From: JBHPHA01 sp042569905
GTDB taxonomy: Bacteria; Patescibacteriota; Minisyncoccia; Moranbacterales; UBA9337
Length of the DNA: 26,844 bases
Reading direction: 5' to 3'
Assembly: GCA_042569905.1 (NCBI GenBank)
Contig: JBHPHA010000015.1
Coordinates: 1-26,844, forward strand
Under the pieces are notes generated by a model. That model was not told the origin of the DNA and made no database searches. It was given only the letters and a program-made list of their open reading frames with translations. Shown here one piece after another: positions 15,923-23,114 of this stretch (position 1 is the first letter of the stretch; the number at the start of each line of letters is the position of its first letter). A program made the translations under genes and the position numbers.

Positions 15923-16789
15923 TTATAATTCCAAATTTTTCAAATAATCTTTAAGTTTTTTCTTAATCTCGGGATGTTTAAGTCCCATTTGAATTGTTGC
16001 TTGAACAAAACCAAACTTATCACCACAATCATAACGAGTTCCTTCAACCTCCAGACCATAAATAGGCAAATCATCCTTCAGTATTCTCACAAAAGCATTA
16101 GCTAGCCTAATTTCACCCTTATCATTTCTTGAATCCTCTAATTTCTCAAAAACTCTTGGAGTTATGATATACTTCCCTACTGCAACCAAATCAGAAGGAG
16201 CATCTTTAATCGCTGGTTTTTCTACAAACTCTTTTATTTCATGAGTTTTCTTACCAACCTCTATTGAATCAACTACTCCAAATTTAGAAACATCTTTTTT
16301 TGGAACCCTGCTCAGTGCAATTACTGGGTCAGTATATTTCTCATAAACATCCATAAGTTGTTTTATGGCTGGAACTTTGCTGTCGATTATATCATCTCCA
16401 AAAAGAACTGCCACGGATTCATCTTCGTGAATCAAATGCCTAGCACATAAAATAGCATGACCGTCTCCTAAGGGCTCTGACTGGCGTACATAAGTAAATT
16501 TAGCTAAACCTGAAATTCCCTTTACTGTCTCAAGTAAATCTTTCTTCTCTTTTTCAACCAATGTCTTTTCAAGCTCGAAAGAAGTGTCGAAGTGATCTTC
16601 AATAGCTCTTTTTCCTCGCCCAGTTACAAATATTATCTCCGTGATTCCAGCGGCCACTGCCTCCTCTACTAAATACTGAATCACTGGCTTATCTACTATC
16701 GGAAGCATTTCTTTTGGTTGCGCCTTTGTAGCAGGAAGAAAACGTGTCCCAAATCCAGCTACTGGTAATATTGCTTTTTTGATTTTCAT
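15923..16789 (-). CDS. galU: UTP--glucose-1-phosphate uridylyltransferase
   Basis: A 288-residue cytoplasmic nucleotidyltransferase making UDP-glucose from UTP and glucose-1-phosphate. The N-terminal nucleotide-binding signature is complete: KAILPVAGFGTRFLPATKA, then QPKEMLPIVDKP. Further family features are REPLGDGH-like QSEPLGDGHAIL near 110, FGDDI near 130, FVEKP near 190 and DCGDKFGF near 255. The length is normal for GalU. The ATG at 16789 has no SD. It follows rmlA by 26 bp, giving a nucleotide-sugar operon that feeds the neighbouring glycosyltransferases. Confidence 0.96.
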   Translation of the reverse strand: MKIKKAILPVAGFGTRFLPATKAQPKEMLPIVDKPVIQYLVEEAVAAGITEIIFVTGRGKRAIEDHFDTSFELEKTLVEKEKKDLLETVKGISGLAKFTYVRQSEPLGDGHAILCARHLIHEDESVAVLFGDDIIDSKVPAIKQLMDVYEKYTDPVIALSRVPKKDVSKFGVVDSIEVGKKTHEIKEFVEKPAIKDAPSDLVAVGKYIITPRVFEKLEDSRNDKGEIRLANAFVRILKDDLPIYGLEVEGTRYDCGDKFGFVQATIQMGLKHPEIKKKLKDYLKNLEL

Positions 16790-16815
16790 ATATTTATAAA
16801 ATAATTTTTTGTTTT

Positions 16816-17619
16816 TTATTTAAGCATCTTTTTTGCATTGCTCTTAAATCTCGCTCGTCCACTTTCAATCGCATCCTTAATTCTCTGGTCAAATTTACTA
16901 TACAAATCCCTTTCTCGTGCCAACATACACACATCTAAATAGGAATCTTCGGTTCCAGCATCAATCCATGCACCATCAACAATGCCCATCTTCAATTCCC
17001 CCTTATTCAAATAGTAATTATGCAAATCTACAATCTCCAATTCACCTCTCTCAGAAGGATTCAGGCTCTTAGAATTCTTCACAACCCTATTGTCATAAAT
17101 ATAGGCACCAGTAATTGCTAGATTGCTTTCTGGATTTTCTGGCTTCTCTTCAATATTAGTAACCACGCCTTCATCATTAACAGTGGCAACACCAAACCTC
17201 TCTGGATCAGACACCTCTTTAGCAAAAACATGCCCACCTGATTCAAAGTTCTTTATTGCATCAACTATAGTATCTGAGTCTTCAAAAATATTATCCCCCA
17301 AGATTAAGCACACGTCATCATCACCAATAAACCCCTCGCCTAATTTAAAAGCCTCTGGCAAACCACTTGGAACCTCTTGTACAGTTGAAAGAATTCTTAT
17401 TCCGTAATCACGAAACATAGGCTCTAGCAAATTCAAAAATCTTCCACTATGCTTTGGCGACACAATAATTAAAATATCCTCAATCCCAGCTTTAATCAAA
17501 ATATTCAAAGGATAAAAAACCATTGGGGCCTTATACACAGGAAGAAGCTGCTTTGAAACTTCTGCTGTATTAGGATAAAGACGAGTTGCGTTTCCACCCG
17601 CTAAAATTATCCCTTTCAT
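16816..17619 (-). CDS. rmlA: Glucose-1-phosphate thymidylyltransferase (short RmlA-type)
   Basis: A 267-residue nucleotidyltransferase making dTDP-glucose from dTTP and glucose-1-phosphate, the first step of dTDP-rhamnose and related sugars. It starts MKGIILAGGNATRLYP, followed by SKQLLPVYKAPMVFYPL, the usual signature; LGDNIF near 110, EEKPE near 155, TGAYIYD near 165 and a DAGTED motif near 225 complete the family pattern. I use the family-typical ATG at 17619, which has a purine-rich AAGAGA before it. An ATG 11 codons earlier would only add a basic stretch. No rmlB, rmlC or rmlD lies in the window, so the final sugar cannot be named. Confidence 0.92.
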   Translation of the reverse strand: MKGIILAGGNATRLYPNTAEVSKQLLPVYKAPMVFYPLNILIKAGIEDILIIVSPKHSGRFLNLLEPMFRDYGIRILSTVQEVPSGLPEAFKLGEGFIGDDDVCLILGDNIFEDSDTIVDAIKNFESGGHVFAKEVSDPERFGVATVNDEGVVTNIEEKPENPESNLAITGAYIYDNRVVKNSKSLNPSERGELEIVDLHNYYLNKGELKMGIVDGAWIDAGTEDSYLDVCMLARERDLYSKFDQRIKDAIESGRARFKSNAKKMLK

Positions 17620-17689
17620 TTTTCTCTTTTTCTTATTATCTATATTTCCCATAAATTTAATTTCATTTGATTGCTACCTCAATAGATTC

Positions 17690-17718
17690 ATTTTAACCAA
17701 ATTACCATCAATTGACAA
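17690..17718 (-). promoter_or_regulatory. Promoter of rmlA-galU-GAF operon
   Basis: On the minus strand TTGTCA (17718-17713) and TAAAAT (17695-17690) are separated by 17 bp in the gap after the GT4 gene, so the nucleotide-sugar genes can be expressed independently of the genes upstream. Confidence 0.6.
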
Positions 17719-17743
17719 TATCATAGCTAATAAATGTTGAGGG

Positions 17744-18892
17744 TTACTTCTTTAAGATGCTCAAAAATTCTTCTGCGGTTTTTTGCCACTTGAATGTCCT
17801 CACTTGACTCAAGCCTCTTTCCTTTAGCTCATTTCGCAGATGTATATCATCGATAACACCCTTAACAGCCGTAAACATCTCATCGGGCCTGTCTGGGTCA
17901 ATCATAATCGCAGCAGAACCAACTGTTTCAGGAAAGGATGAGTTATTGGAAACAACAGCCGGAACCCCACAACTCATCGCCTCCAAAGGAGGAAAACCAA
18001 ATCCTTCAAAAAATGAAGGATACACAAAAACAGAAGCCAAATTATACAAATGCAACTTATCCAAATCATTGACAGATTGAATGATGATTATATCTCCTTT
18101 AAATTTTGATTTTTCAATTTCAAGAAATATATCCTTCGATTTCCATCCCGTCTCCCCTGCTATAACCAATTTGTATTTATCAGTCTTGCCACATCCAGAC
18201 TCCCGCAAGCAATTATACATCTTCACAATCCCTACAATATTCTTTCTAGGCTCAATAGTTCCAAAGTAAAGAATAAAATTAAAAGGAAGATTATATTTAT
18301 CTTTAGATTCAATTAATTCAAAATTATTTCTATCAACGACTCTCAGACTATCATCGATTCCATTATGAATGACGTCGATTTTTTCTGAGTCAATCCCATA
18401 ATAATTCACCAAGTCTCTTTTTGTAGAATTAGAAACAGAGATAATCTTATCAGCTTTCTTAGCTAGCCTTCGTGGATTCACAAAGAAATGCCAAGCTCTT
18501 CTTTTCCAAGAAAATGTCTCTGGAAATAATTCAAAAGAAAGATCATGAAAAGTCAGGAATAGTTTTGCATCCCGAGAAACTGACAGAAAGTTTATATTTG
18601 GAGCAAAGAAAATATCCACTCCGCCCAACATTCTATCAATCTTTGGCCAACCCAAATACCAAAACAAAAAATTTAAAAGCTTGTTGGGAAAGAAAAATAT
18701 CTTAACCCTAGCATTTTTATACTTCCTTATCCAAGACAAATCCACTCCATTATTCCTAAAGGAGTTAAAAAAAAGCACGTATTCATTTTTATTATCCTTT
18801 TCAAATAAATTCTTTAAGAGATTTATGGTATATTCCTCTACCCCAGTCCTTCTTCCTTCAGATAGACACCTAATATCAATTCCGATTTTCAT
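17744..18892 (-). CDS. Family 4 glycosyltransferase (mannosyltransferase-like)
   Basis: A 382-residue retaining GT-B glycosyltransferase. The N-terminus reads MKIGIDIRCLSEGRRTGVEEY, a common GT4 opening; TFHDLSFELFPE near 117 and VSNSTKRDLV near 155 are typical of the WbpZ/mannosyltransferase group. The donor-binding half has YFGTIEPRKN near 215 and the EX7E-type motif FEGFGFPPLEAMSCGVP near 300, followed by SSFPET. It acts at the cytoplasmic face to add a sugar to a lipid-linked glycan. It follows the Wzz-like gene by 40 bp without a new promoter, so the two are co-transcribed. The exact sugar is not predictable. Confidence 0.92.
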   Translation of the reverse strand: MKIGIDIRCLSEGRRTGVEEYTINLLKNLFEKDNKNEYVLFFNSFRNNGVDLSWIRKYKNARVKIFFFPNKLLNFLFWYLGWPKIDRMLGGVDIFFAPNINFLSVSRDAKLFLTFHDLSFELFPETFSWKRRAWHFFVNPRRLAKKADKIISVSNSTKRDLVNYYGIDSEKIDVIHNGIDDSLRVVDRNNFELIESKDKYNLPFNFILYFGTIEPRKNIVGIVKMYNCLRESGCGKTDKYKLVIAGETGWKSKDIFLEIEKSKFKGDIIIIQSVNDLDKLHLYNLASVFVYPSFFEGFGFPPLEAMSCGVPAVVSNNSSFPETVGSAAIMIDPDRPDEMFTAVKGVIDDIHLRNELKERGLSQVRTFKWQKTAEEFLSILKK

Positions 18893-18932
18893 ATTCTTTC
18901 TAAAAACAATTTTTTAACAGACTCCGCTAGAC

Positions 18933-19523
18933 TTAATTACTTCTTGAAAAATAATACTTCACTAAAACAGTCCAAAATCCAGCAAAAACTCCCAGACCCA
19001 GACATATTAAAAATAATTTCAAAAATCCAATTTTATTCTCAGCAACAAATGGATTATTAGCTATAACCTTAAACCAACTTTTTTCCTGCTGATATTTATT
19101 AAGATCTTGAGAACTTCCATTTACAAACTTTATAATCGAATCCGTCACCCTCTCAGCATCATTCGTCACGGGAATAATAAACGTGACCTCAATCATTTGT
19201 GAAGACAATCTTCGTGCCTTCAGATTCAAATCGCTTACAGATTTTGAATGCTCTCTAATGTCCGCTTTCACACGCTCAGACCCCAACCATTTCACAACAG
19301 TATCCGCGAATCTCTCATCTGCCTGTAATCGATAAAAACTATCGTAGCGATAATCATTGGTCAGATCTTTCCCAGTTCTCGTCACATTCAAATCCAAAGT
19401 TACTTTATAATTATTTGGCATTGCAGCATGAATTCCAAAACCGATTACCAGCACCAATAAAACAGTAACTAAAAAATATCTCAAATTTTTTCTAAATATC
19501 CCAACATACTCCATTAATTCCAT
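18933..19523 (-). CDS. Wzz/YveK-like chain-length determinant protein
   Basis: A 196-residue inner-membrane protein with the classic Wzz topology: a short cytoplasmic N-terminus (MELMEYVGIFRKN), TM1 (about 17-35), an extracytoplasmic alpha/beta domain with NYKVTLDLNVTRTG early on, and TM2 near the C-terminus (about 168-190). It probably controls chain length or export of the surface polysaccharide made by the downstream genes. I start at the ATG at 19523. A TTG at 19559 overlaps the promoter -10 and is excluded. It is the first gene of the block, promoter-proximal to the GT4 gene. No tyrosine-kinase domain or partner is visible. Confidence 0.8.
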   Translation of the reverse strand: MELMEYVGIFRKNLRYFLVTVLLVLVIGFGIHAAMPNNYKVTLDLNVTRTGKDLTNDYRYDSFYRLQADERFADTVVKWLGSERVKADIREHSKSVSDLNLKARRLSSQMIEVTFIIPVTNDAERVTDSIIKFVNGSSQDLNKYQQEKSWFKVIANNPFVAENKIGFLKLFLICLGLGVFAGFWTVLVKYYFSRSN

Positions 19524-19557
19524 ATTTTTATTTCTTTTTAATATTATCCCTACTTTC

Positions 19558-19586
19558 AATGTAGCTAAATTTAAGGATATTGTAAA
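19558..19586 (-). promoter_or_regulatory. Promoter of the Wzz-GT4 block
   Basis: On the minus strand TTTACA (19586-19581) and TACATT (19563-19558) are separated by 17 bp, placing the start about 30 nt before the ATG. Confidence 0.6.
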
Positions 19587-19609
19587 TATTAGATTCTTTT
19601 TTAGAAAAT

Positions 19610-19651
19610 AAAAAAACCTAGGGAGGATTATATTATAAATCCTTACCTAGG
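19610..19651 (-). terminator. Intrinsic terminator of the helical-repeat gene
   Basis: CCTAGG arms (19617-19622 and 19646-19651) continue as AGGATT/AATCCT with a small internal asymmetry. On the minus strand the stem is followed by seven T residues. Confidence 0.85.
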
Positions 19652-19662
19652 TCACATATCGA

Positions 19663-20541
19663 CTACTTATAGTCATCTATTTTCTTTTCAATAATAGCAA
19701 TGCTCTTCTTCAAAGCATTTTGATTCCAGTTGTCATTATCTTGAACTTGAATTGCTCGAATGGCTTCTTTCACTACCTTAAAGTCAAGACCTTCCTCAAC
19801 GAACGCCAAAATATGCTTGGCGCATGATGTAGGTCGTTTATAAGCGACATTAGCTAGATCCATCGCCCCACAAACAATTTCCCACGCAGTGGTGATGTCC
19901 AGAAAGTTCAGCTTTCCAAAATACCGAGCAACCGACTTCAGACACAACTGATCCGGTCTCAAGTCCTGAACTGCCAACCGAATCGTGTCTTGCGCCAACG
20001 CTATCCTAAGACCTTCTTCGACAGACCTAGTAATATCATTAGCAGCTTTACTAGGATCTTCAAGAATGAATTGCGCCATTCCTGTAGCATGAGAACAATA
20101 CTTCCAAGCCGTATTTATATCCAGAAGACCCTTCTCTTGAAGAGCCTCTACACATTTAACAACAGATTCACAGCACAAATCTCTCTGTGCCATCTCTTGA
20201 ACCACCTGTCCAAGAGCTTCCTGAACCACAGAACGATCGAGGTCATCATCACAAAGTCCCGCGATATACTCAGCACCCTCACTGGGGTGTTCAATGAGAT
20301 AAGGAAGCAGTCCTTTGATCTGAAATAGATATTCCCAGGCGAGATCCGCATTCAGAAGATCCTCCTTCCTAAATGCACTAATACACTTCAATAAACATCT
20401 GAAGTTCAAGTCACTCCTGACGACCTCGTCAAGAGCTGCTTCGATATCACATGCTATTATATCTCCATTATCCACAAGTCGCTTTAATCTCTTAGCGACT
20501 GCACTTGTATTAATCCTGATTTCACTAGTCAAAGCGTCCAT
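19663..20541 (-). CDS. Uncharacterised alpha-helical repeat protein
   Basis: A 292-residue, all-helical protein that I do not recognise. It contains three repeats of about 75 residues, aligned by LAWEY (67-71), TAWKY (144-148) and TAWEI (218-222), each followed about 18 residues later by P-S/T plus Ala-x-x-Ile (HPSEGAEYI, DPSKAANDI, RPTSCAKHI), then EEGL/DDDL and a Q/K-E-A-L/I helix. The N-terminal 45 residues look like the last half of another repeat. No signal or membrane segment is present, so a cytoplasmic scaffold or binding protein is likely. I start at the ATG at 20541, with AGGA seven bases upstream. An in-frame GTG at 20718 would add 59 residues of unlike composition and has no SD. 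It is a single-gene unit with its own promoter and terminator. Confidence 0.72.
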   Translation of the reverse strand: MDALTSEIRINTSAVAKRLKRLVDNGDIIACDIEAALDEVVRSDLNFRCLLKCISAFRKEDLLNADLAWEYLFQIKGLLPYLIEHPSEGAEYIAGLCDDDLDRSVVQEALGQVVQEMAQRDLCCESVVKCVEALQEKGLLDINTAWKYCSHATGMAQFILEDPSKAANDITRSVEEGLRIALAQDTIRLAVQDLRPDQLCLKSVARYFGKLNFLDITTAWEIVCGAMDLANVAYKRPTSCAKHILAFVEEGLDFKVVKEAIRAIQVQDNDNWNQNALKKSIAIIEKKIDDYK

Positions 20542-20758
20542 ATTTTTTCCTGCCTTTTCTGAATTTGATTTATGTGTAAAAAAACTTTTTCTTTCCCTTT
20601 TGAGAAAGAGGATCGTGAAGTAGATTTTTAAAATTAAGTCATACGGCCAATCATACATATATATGCCTTGAGTTAACTCCCCTTTTTCTTCCTCACAATT
20701 CTTCTTCCCAGTTTTCACTTTACTTAACTGTAATGTGCTTTTCCTAGCTTGATGATTA

Positions 20759-20787
20759 AGTATAGCATATTATAAGTATTTTGTCAA
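20759..20787 (-). promoter_or_regulatory. Strong promoter of the helical-repeat gene
   Basis: On the minus strand a perfect TTGACA (20787-20782) and TATACT (20764-20759) are separated by 17 bp. The start near 20752 leaves a leader of about 210 nt before the chosen ATG. Confidence 0.75.
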
Positions 20788-20874
20788 TAGCAAAAGACAC
20801 ATAAAATATACCATCAAACTCGCCTACGCAAAAACTCTAAAAAAATTAAACCCCAAAAAACGCTTTATGTCTAG

Positions 20875-20903
20875 TTGACGCTCTTTTAACAAAGCTTTAA
20901 AAT
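20875..20903 (+). promoter_or_regulatory. Promoter of the Glu-rich anchored protein gene
   Basis: TTGACG (20875-20880) and TAAAAT (20898-20903) are separated by 17 bp. The leader is about 110 nt and contains a weak hairpin (CAGACTT with AAGACTG, 20960-20979) followed by six T residues, possibly an attenuator. The 20719-21020 interval holds this promoter, the divergent one, and no gene that I can see. Confidence 0.6.
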
Positions 20904-21020
20904 TAAAGAACTATACAGGTCGAAATTTTGAATGATATTTTTTTAAAGGTATTATTCAACAGACTTCAACGTAAGACTGTTTTTTAAATAAACTATTATC
21001 TAGAAAGGAAGGTGAAAAAT

Positions 21021-21740
21021 ATGACTGAAGAATTTAATGATGAAAAGCAAGGAGTATCAAGTTGGATTCAAGATAATTTAAGGATTGTGATTAGTATTGT
21101 TATTGTAATTTTTCTAGCTGGAACTATTTATTCTTATTCAAATAGATCAGTTGAGGAGGTTGCAGTTGAAGATGATCAGATTCAAGAAACTATCAGTGAA
21201 GAAGAAATCCTAGAAGATATTCTAAATCAAGAGCTAGCTGAAGAGGAAGCTATCGAAGAAGAAGCAGTGACTGAGGAGGAGGCTGTTGAAGCAGAGGTAG
21301 TAACTGAAGAAGTTATCGAAGAAGAGGCAGTAACTGAAGAAGAAGCTGTTGAAGAGGAAATCGTTGTTGAAGAAGAAGCTACTGAAGAAGTTGCTGAAGA
21401 AACAACCATTGATGCCCAAGAAATTAGTGCTATACAAACTAGCCAAGAAACGGAAGAGTCTTTCATTGAATCAGCGCAAGCTGGAGAAGGAACTACTCAC
21501 CTAGCTAGAAGAGCTTTAAGTAATTATCTTGAAAAAAATCCAGATTCTAACCTGACACAAGAACACAAGGTTTACATCGAAGATTATCTAAGAAAAAAGG
21601 TAGATTTTCAAGACAATATGCACATCGGTACTTCTGTTGAATTCTCTAAGAGTTTGATCCAAGAAGCTATCGCTAGCTCAGAACAATTAACTGATTCTCA
21701 AATTCAAAACCTTCATAAGTACGCTGTTTTGATAAACTAA
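21021..21740 (+). CDS. Membrane-anchored protein with Glu-rich repeats and a C-terminal conserved domain
   Basis: A 239-residue protein: cytoplasmic N-terminus, one transmembrane helix (about 21-37), a very acidic Glu/Val/Ala/Thr repeat region (about 43-130), and a C-terminal domain (152-239) beginning GEGTTHLARRALSNYL and ending LTDSQIQNLHKYAVL. The acidic stalk contains a near-perfect 63-bp direct repeat (units from residue 78 and residue 99, starting IEEEAVTEEEAVE). The C-terminal domain should face outside. From memory, domains opening GEGxTHLAR recur in Patescibacteria proteins; I cannot verify this. The ATG at 21021 has an SD-like GGAAGGTG and is preferred over the GTG three codons earlier. 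A strong terminator follows. A cell-wall or envelope spacer role is inference. Confidence 0.75.
   Translation: MTEEFNDEKQGVSSWIQDNLRIVISIVIVIFLAGTIYSYSNRSVEEVAVEDDQIQETISEEEILEDILNQELAEEEAIEEEAVTEEEAVEAEVVTEEVIEEEAVTEEEAVEEEIVVEEEATEEVAEETTIDAQEISAIQTSQETEESFIESAQAGEGTTHLARRALSNYLEKNPDSNLTQEHKVYIEDYLRKKVDFQDNMHIGTSVEFSKSLIQEAIASSEQLTDSQIQNLHKYAVLIN
21252..21377 (+). repeat. Tandem 63-bp repeat encoding the Glu-rich stalk
   Basis: Two 63-bp units (21252-21314 and 21315-21377) encode the same opening, IEEEAVTEEEAVE, and diverge towards their ends. The surrounding GAAGAAG-rich sequence makes the region prone to length change. Confidence 0.6.
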
Positions 21741-21780
21741 AATAAAGATACATTTTGTTTGTTTAGTTCTTCATAATAAG

Positions 21781-21806
21781 ACCCCGGCAATGTCCGGGGT
21801 TTTTAT
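21781..21806 (+). terminator. Intrinsic terminator
   Basis: A perfect stem ACCCCGG / CCGGGGT with a six-base loop is followed by TTTTTA. It ends the Glu-rich protein gene. Confidence 0.9.
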
Positions 21807-21936
21807 TATTGATCTATTTTTTGCCATCCCCCTACTAAGACAGTAAAGAAGAGGGATTTAATGTATTGATACTAAGTAAGAAATATTAATGCAAATAGCG
21901 CAACTACCACAATGAGAAATGTAATTTTCAATTGAA

Positions 21937-21968
21937 AGATTTTTAACGAATTAAAGTAAATAAAAAAG
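21937..21968. repeat. Dispersed 32-bp repeat, copy 1
   Basis: This stretch matches 22393-22424 at 28 of 32 positions in the same orientation. It borders the terminator stem of the small leftward gene. The 21741-22044 interval otherwise holds two terminators and the 29-bp tandem repeat. Confidence 0.55.
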
Positions 21969-21993
21969 GAGCGACACTTTTTAGTATCACTCC
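21962..21993 (-). terminator. Intrinsic terminator of the 72-residue protein gene
   Basis: On the minus strand GGAGTGATAC pairs with GTGTCGCTCC (10 bp including two G-T wobbles) around a short A-rich loop, followed by six T residues. Confidence 0.75.
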
Positions 21994-21996
21994 ATT

Positions 21997-22054
21997 GAAT
22001 CATCTTATAATAACGATATATTATAGAATCATCTCATAACAACACTATACTATA
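21997..22054. repeat. Tandem 29-bp duplication at the 3' end of the small gene
   Basis: The units 21997-22025 and 22026-22054 agree at 24 of 29 positions. The second contains the TAG stop of the gene ending at 22045, so the duplication extends from the gene end into the 3' flank. Confidence 0.6.
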
Positions 22055-22263
22055 GTTGCGTCAGAAACAATCATATCAATAATATTAACTTTCTCAATAG
22101 CGTGCAAACCCTCCGGATAAGGAGGAATTACCTCAATCCACTCAGCGGCAGCAATTACACGTCCATCTGGAAGACGAATTTTATTCTTCTTGCAAGCCGA
22201 CTCATCGCATTGATATCGAACACCCTCGAAAACAAATTCAATCATTTTTTGATTTGATTTCAT
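22045..22263 (-). CDS. Small uncharacterised protein (72 residues)
   Basis: A 72-residue soluble protein not recognised. It has two cysteines, Cys19 and Cys24 (YQCDESACKK), a charged middle (KIRLPDGRVIAAAEWIEV) and a hydrophobic end. The sequence looks like a compact beta-rich fold. The ATG at 22263 has an AGGAG SD nine bases upstream. A candidate promoter (TTGACT/TAGATT, 22335-22363) lies about 65 nt before the ATG. Just upstream on the same strand is the SD-led mini-ORF 22279-22458, whose final TAATAG overlaps this gene's SD region, suggesting a two-gene unit. A terminator follows. Confidence 0.65.
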   Translation of the reverse strand: MKSNQKMIEFVFEGVRYQCDESACKKNKIRLPDGRVIAAAEWIEVIPPYPEGLHAIEKVNIIDMIVSDATIV

Positions 22264-22278
22264 TTTAGAATTCTCCTA

Positions 22279-22458
22279 TTAAATAGTTTTCCTGATTAAC
22301 GCCCCTACTATAGAACACAACAATCCACCAAATAAATCTAATATTTTTTTCTTACTTAGTCAACCCCAAAACACAAAAAACACTCCGGTGCGAGATTTTT
22401 GATGAATTAAGGAAAATAAAAAAGCCCTAATCCATAAAAGCAATACTCTTGCAAACAT
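22279..22458 (-). CDS. SD-led mini-ORF interrupted by an in-frame TGA
   Basis: The ATG at 22458 follows a consensus SD, AAAGGAGG, at optimal six-base spacing. The frame runs 32 codons (MFARVLLLWIRAFLF, then SLIHQKSRTG) to a TGA at 22360-22362, then continues 26 more codons with protein-like content (LSKKKILDLFGGLLCSIVGA) to the tandem stops TAATAG at 22276-22281, immediately before the SD of the next gene. Either a 32-residue hydrophobic peptide ends at the TGA, or a 59-residue protein is made by reading TGA. It could also be non-coding, since a promoter-like TTGACT overlaps the TGA. Codon use is normal on both sides. No family recognised. Confidence 0.4.
22335..22363 (-). promoter_or_regulatory. 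Candidate promoter of the 72-residue protein gene
   Basis: On the minus strand TTGACT (22363-22358) and TAGATT (22340-22335) are separated by 17 bp. It overlaps the in-frame TGA of the mini-ORF, so it may be coincidental. Confidence 0.4.
22393..22424. repeat. Dispersed 32-bp repeat, copy 2
   Basis: This stretch matches 21937-21968 at 28 of 32 positions. Here it lies within the SD-led mini-ORF and encodes FLFSLIHQKS on the minus strand; the same frame in copy 1 reads FLFTLIR then a stop. Confidence 0.55.
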
Positions 22459-22510
22459 ACACAACCTCCTTTTCTCTTTTTTTAAAAAAATCTTTTACTC
22501 AATAATCAAA

Positions 22511-23017
22511 CTAATAGAACTTAAATGTTCTCAATATCTCTTCAGACACATCTGAAAAATAAGCTTCCCTGCTATCACTTTTAACACTATACACTACGCC
22601 ATTCTTTGAAAAATTAACCTCATGAGTATAGTAAATCATTCCTGGATACATCAATAAACATGCCTTACTCCTCTTAAAAAATCTAGTCTTAAATAAATTA
22701 TCTAAATAGCCCTCATGACTACATGCATCACTCACCGAATATCCCTTCTCATTGTCATGAAATTCAATATTCAAAAATTTAACTAGAGATTCACCCGTAT
22801 ATTCTTCATCTTCAGCAAAAAAAACTCCCTTCTCTTCTTCATTTTTTATTGTTAAATTTTCTGGATATTTAAACTCAAAACCTTTTTTTTCATTTTTATA
22901 TGTTTTCCAGTTTGAAGTATCCATTGAATTCACTGAGAAATCCAAAGTAAAGAAATTAGCTACTACCAACAAACACAAAGCCAACACAACCAAAAAAAAT
23001 ATTTTCTTCTTATTCAT
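22511..23017 (-). CDS. Membrane-anchored PsbP-like domain protein (paralogue A)
   Basis: A 168-residue protein with an N-terminal hydrophobic signal or anchor (about 5-25) and an extracytoplasmic domain. The start (SNWKTYKNEKKGFEFKYPEN, 35-54) and end (SEEILRTFKFY) match the pattern of small PsbP-like/Mog1-fold domains seen in many bacterial lipoproteins: Trp-x-x-Tyr, GF-x-FKYP, and a closing helix-strand ending in TFKF. The function of this class is unknown. The ATG lacks an SD. The gene is a paralogue of the adjacent gene ending at 23115, and the two also share a 25-bp upstream box (23033-23057 and 23603-23627). No lipobox is evident. Confidence 0.75.
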   Translation of the reverse strand: MNKKKIFFLVVLALCLLVVANFFTLDFSVNSMDTSNWKTYKNEKKGFEFKYPENLTIKNEEEKGVFFAEDEEYTGESLVKFLNIEFHDNEKGYSVSDACSHEGYLDNLFKTRFFKRSKACLLMYPGMIYYTHEVNFSKNGVVYSVKSDSREAYFSDVSEEILRTFKFY

Positions 23018-23032
23018 AATATTAAATATAAG

Positions 23033-23057
23033 TATTTATTCTCAATTCAAAGTATCA
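23033..23057 (-). repeat. Promoter box shared by the PsbP-like paralogues, copy A
   Basis: This 25-bp stretch matches 23603-23627 with a single mismatch and contains the extended -10-like TGATACTTT on the minus strand. It shows that the duplication included the control region. Confidence 0.6.
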
Positions 23058-23114
23058 TGTCAGACCTTTAGCACGAAAAATACACGCCAACCATAAATTG
23101 CTCAACAAAAATAA

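Noticed and set aside
19524..19559. Longer start (TTG) of the Wzz/YveK-like gene
   Set aside because: It overlaps the promoter -10 at 19558-19563.
21227..21466. Antisense ORFs rich in Ser/Phe opposite the Glu-rich repeat
   Set aside because: They are low-complexity shadows of the GAA/GAG-rich coding repeat, without SD or promoter.
21872..22003. A 43-codon minus-strand ORF ending in a hydrophobic helix (ITFLIVVVALFALIFLT), stop TAG
   Set aside because: It has no SD, and the strong terminator hairpin with T-run at 21962-21993 lies inside it. The hydrophobic end can arise by chance in AT-rich sequence. Left undecided, not annotated.
22381..22390. A terminator from the CACTCCGGTG palindrome
   Set aside because: The stem is only three base pairs and there is no convincing T-run in the direction of a gene end.
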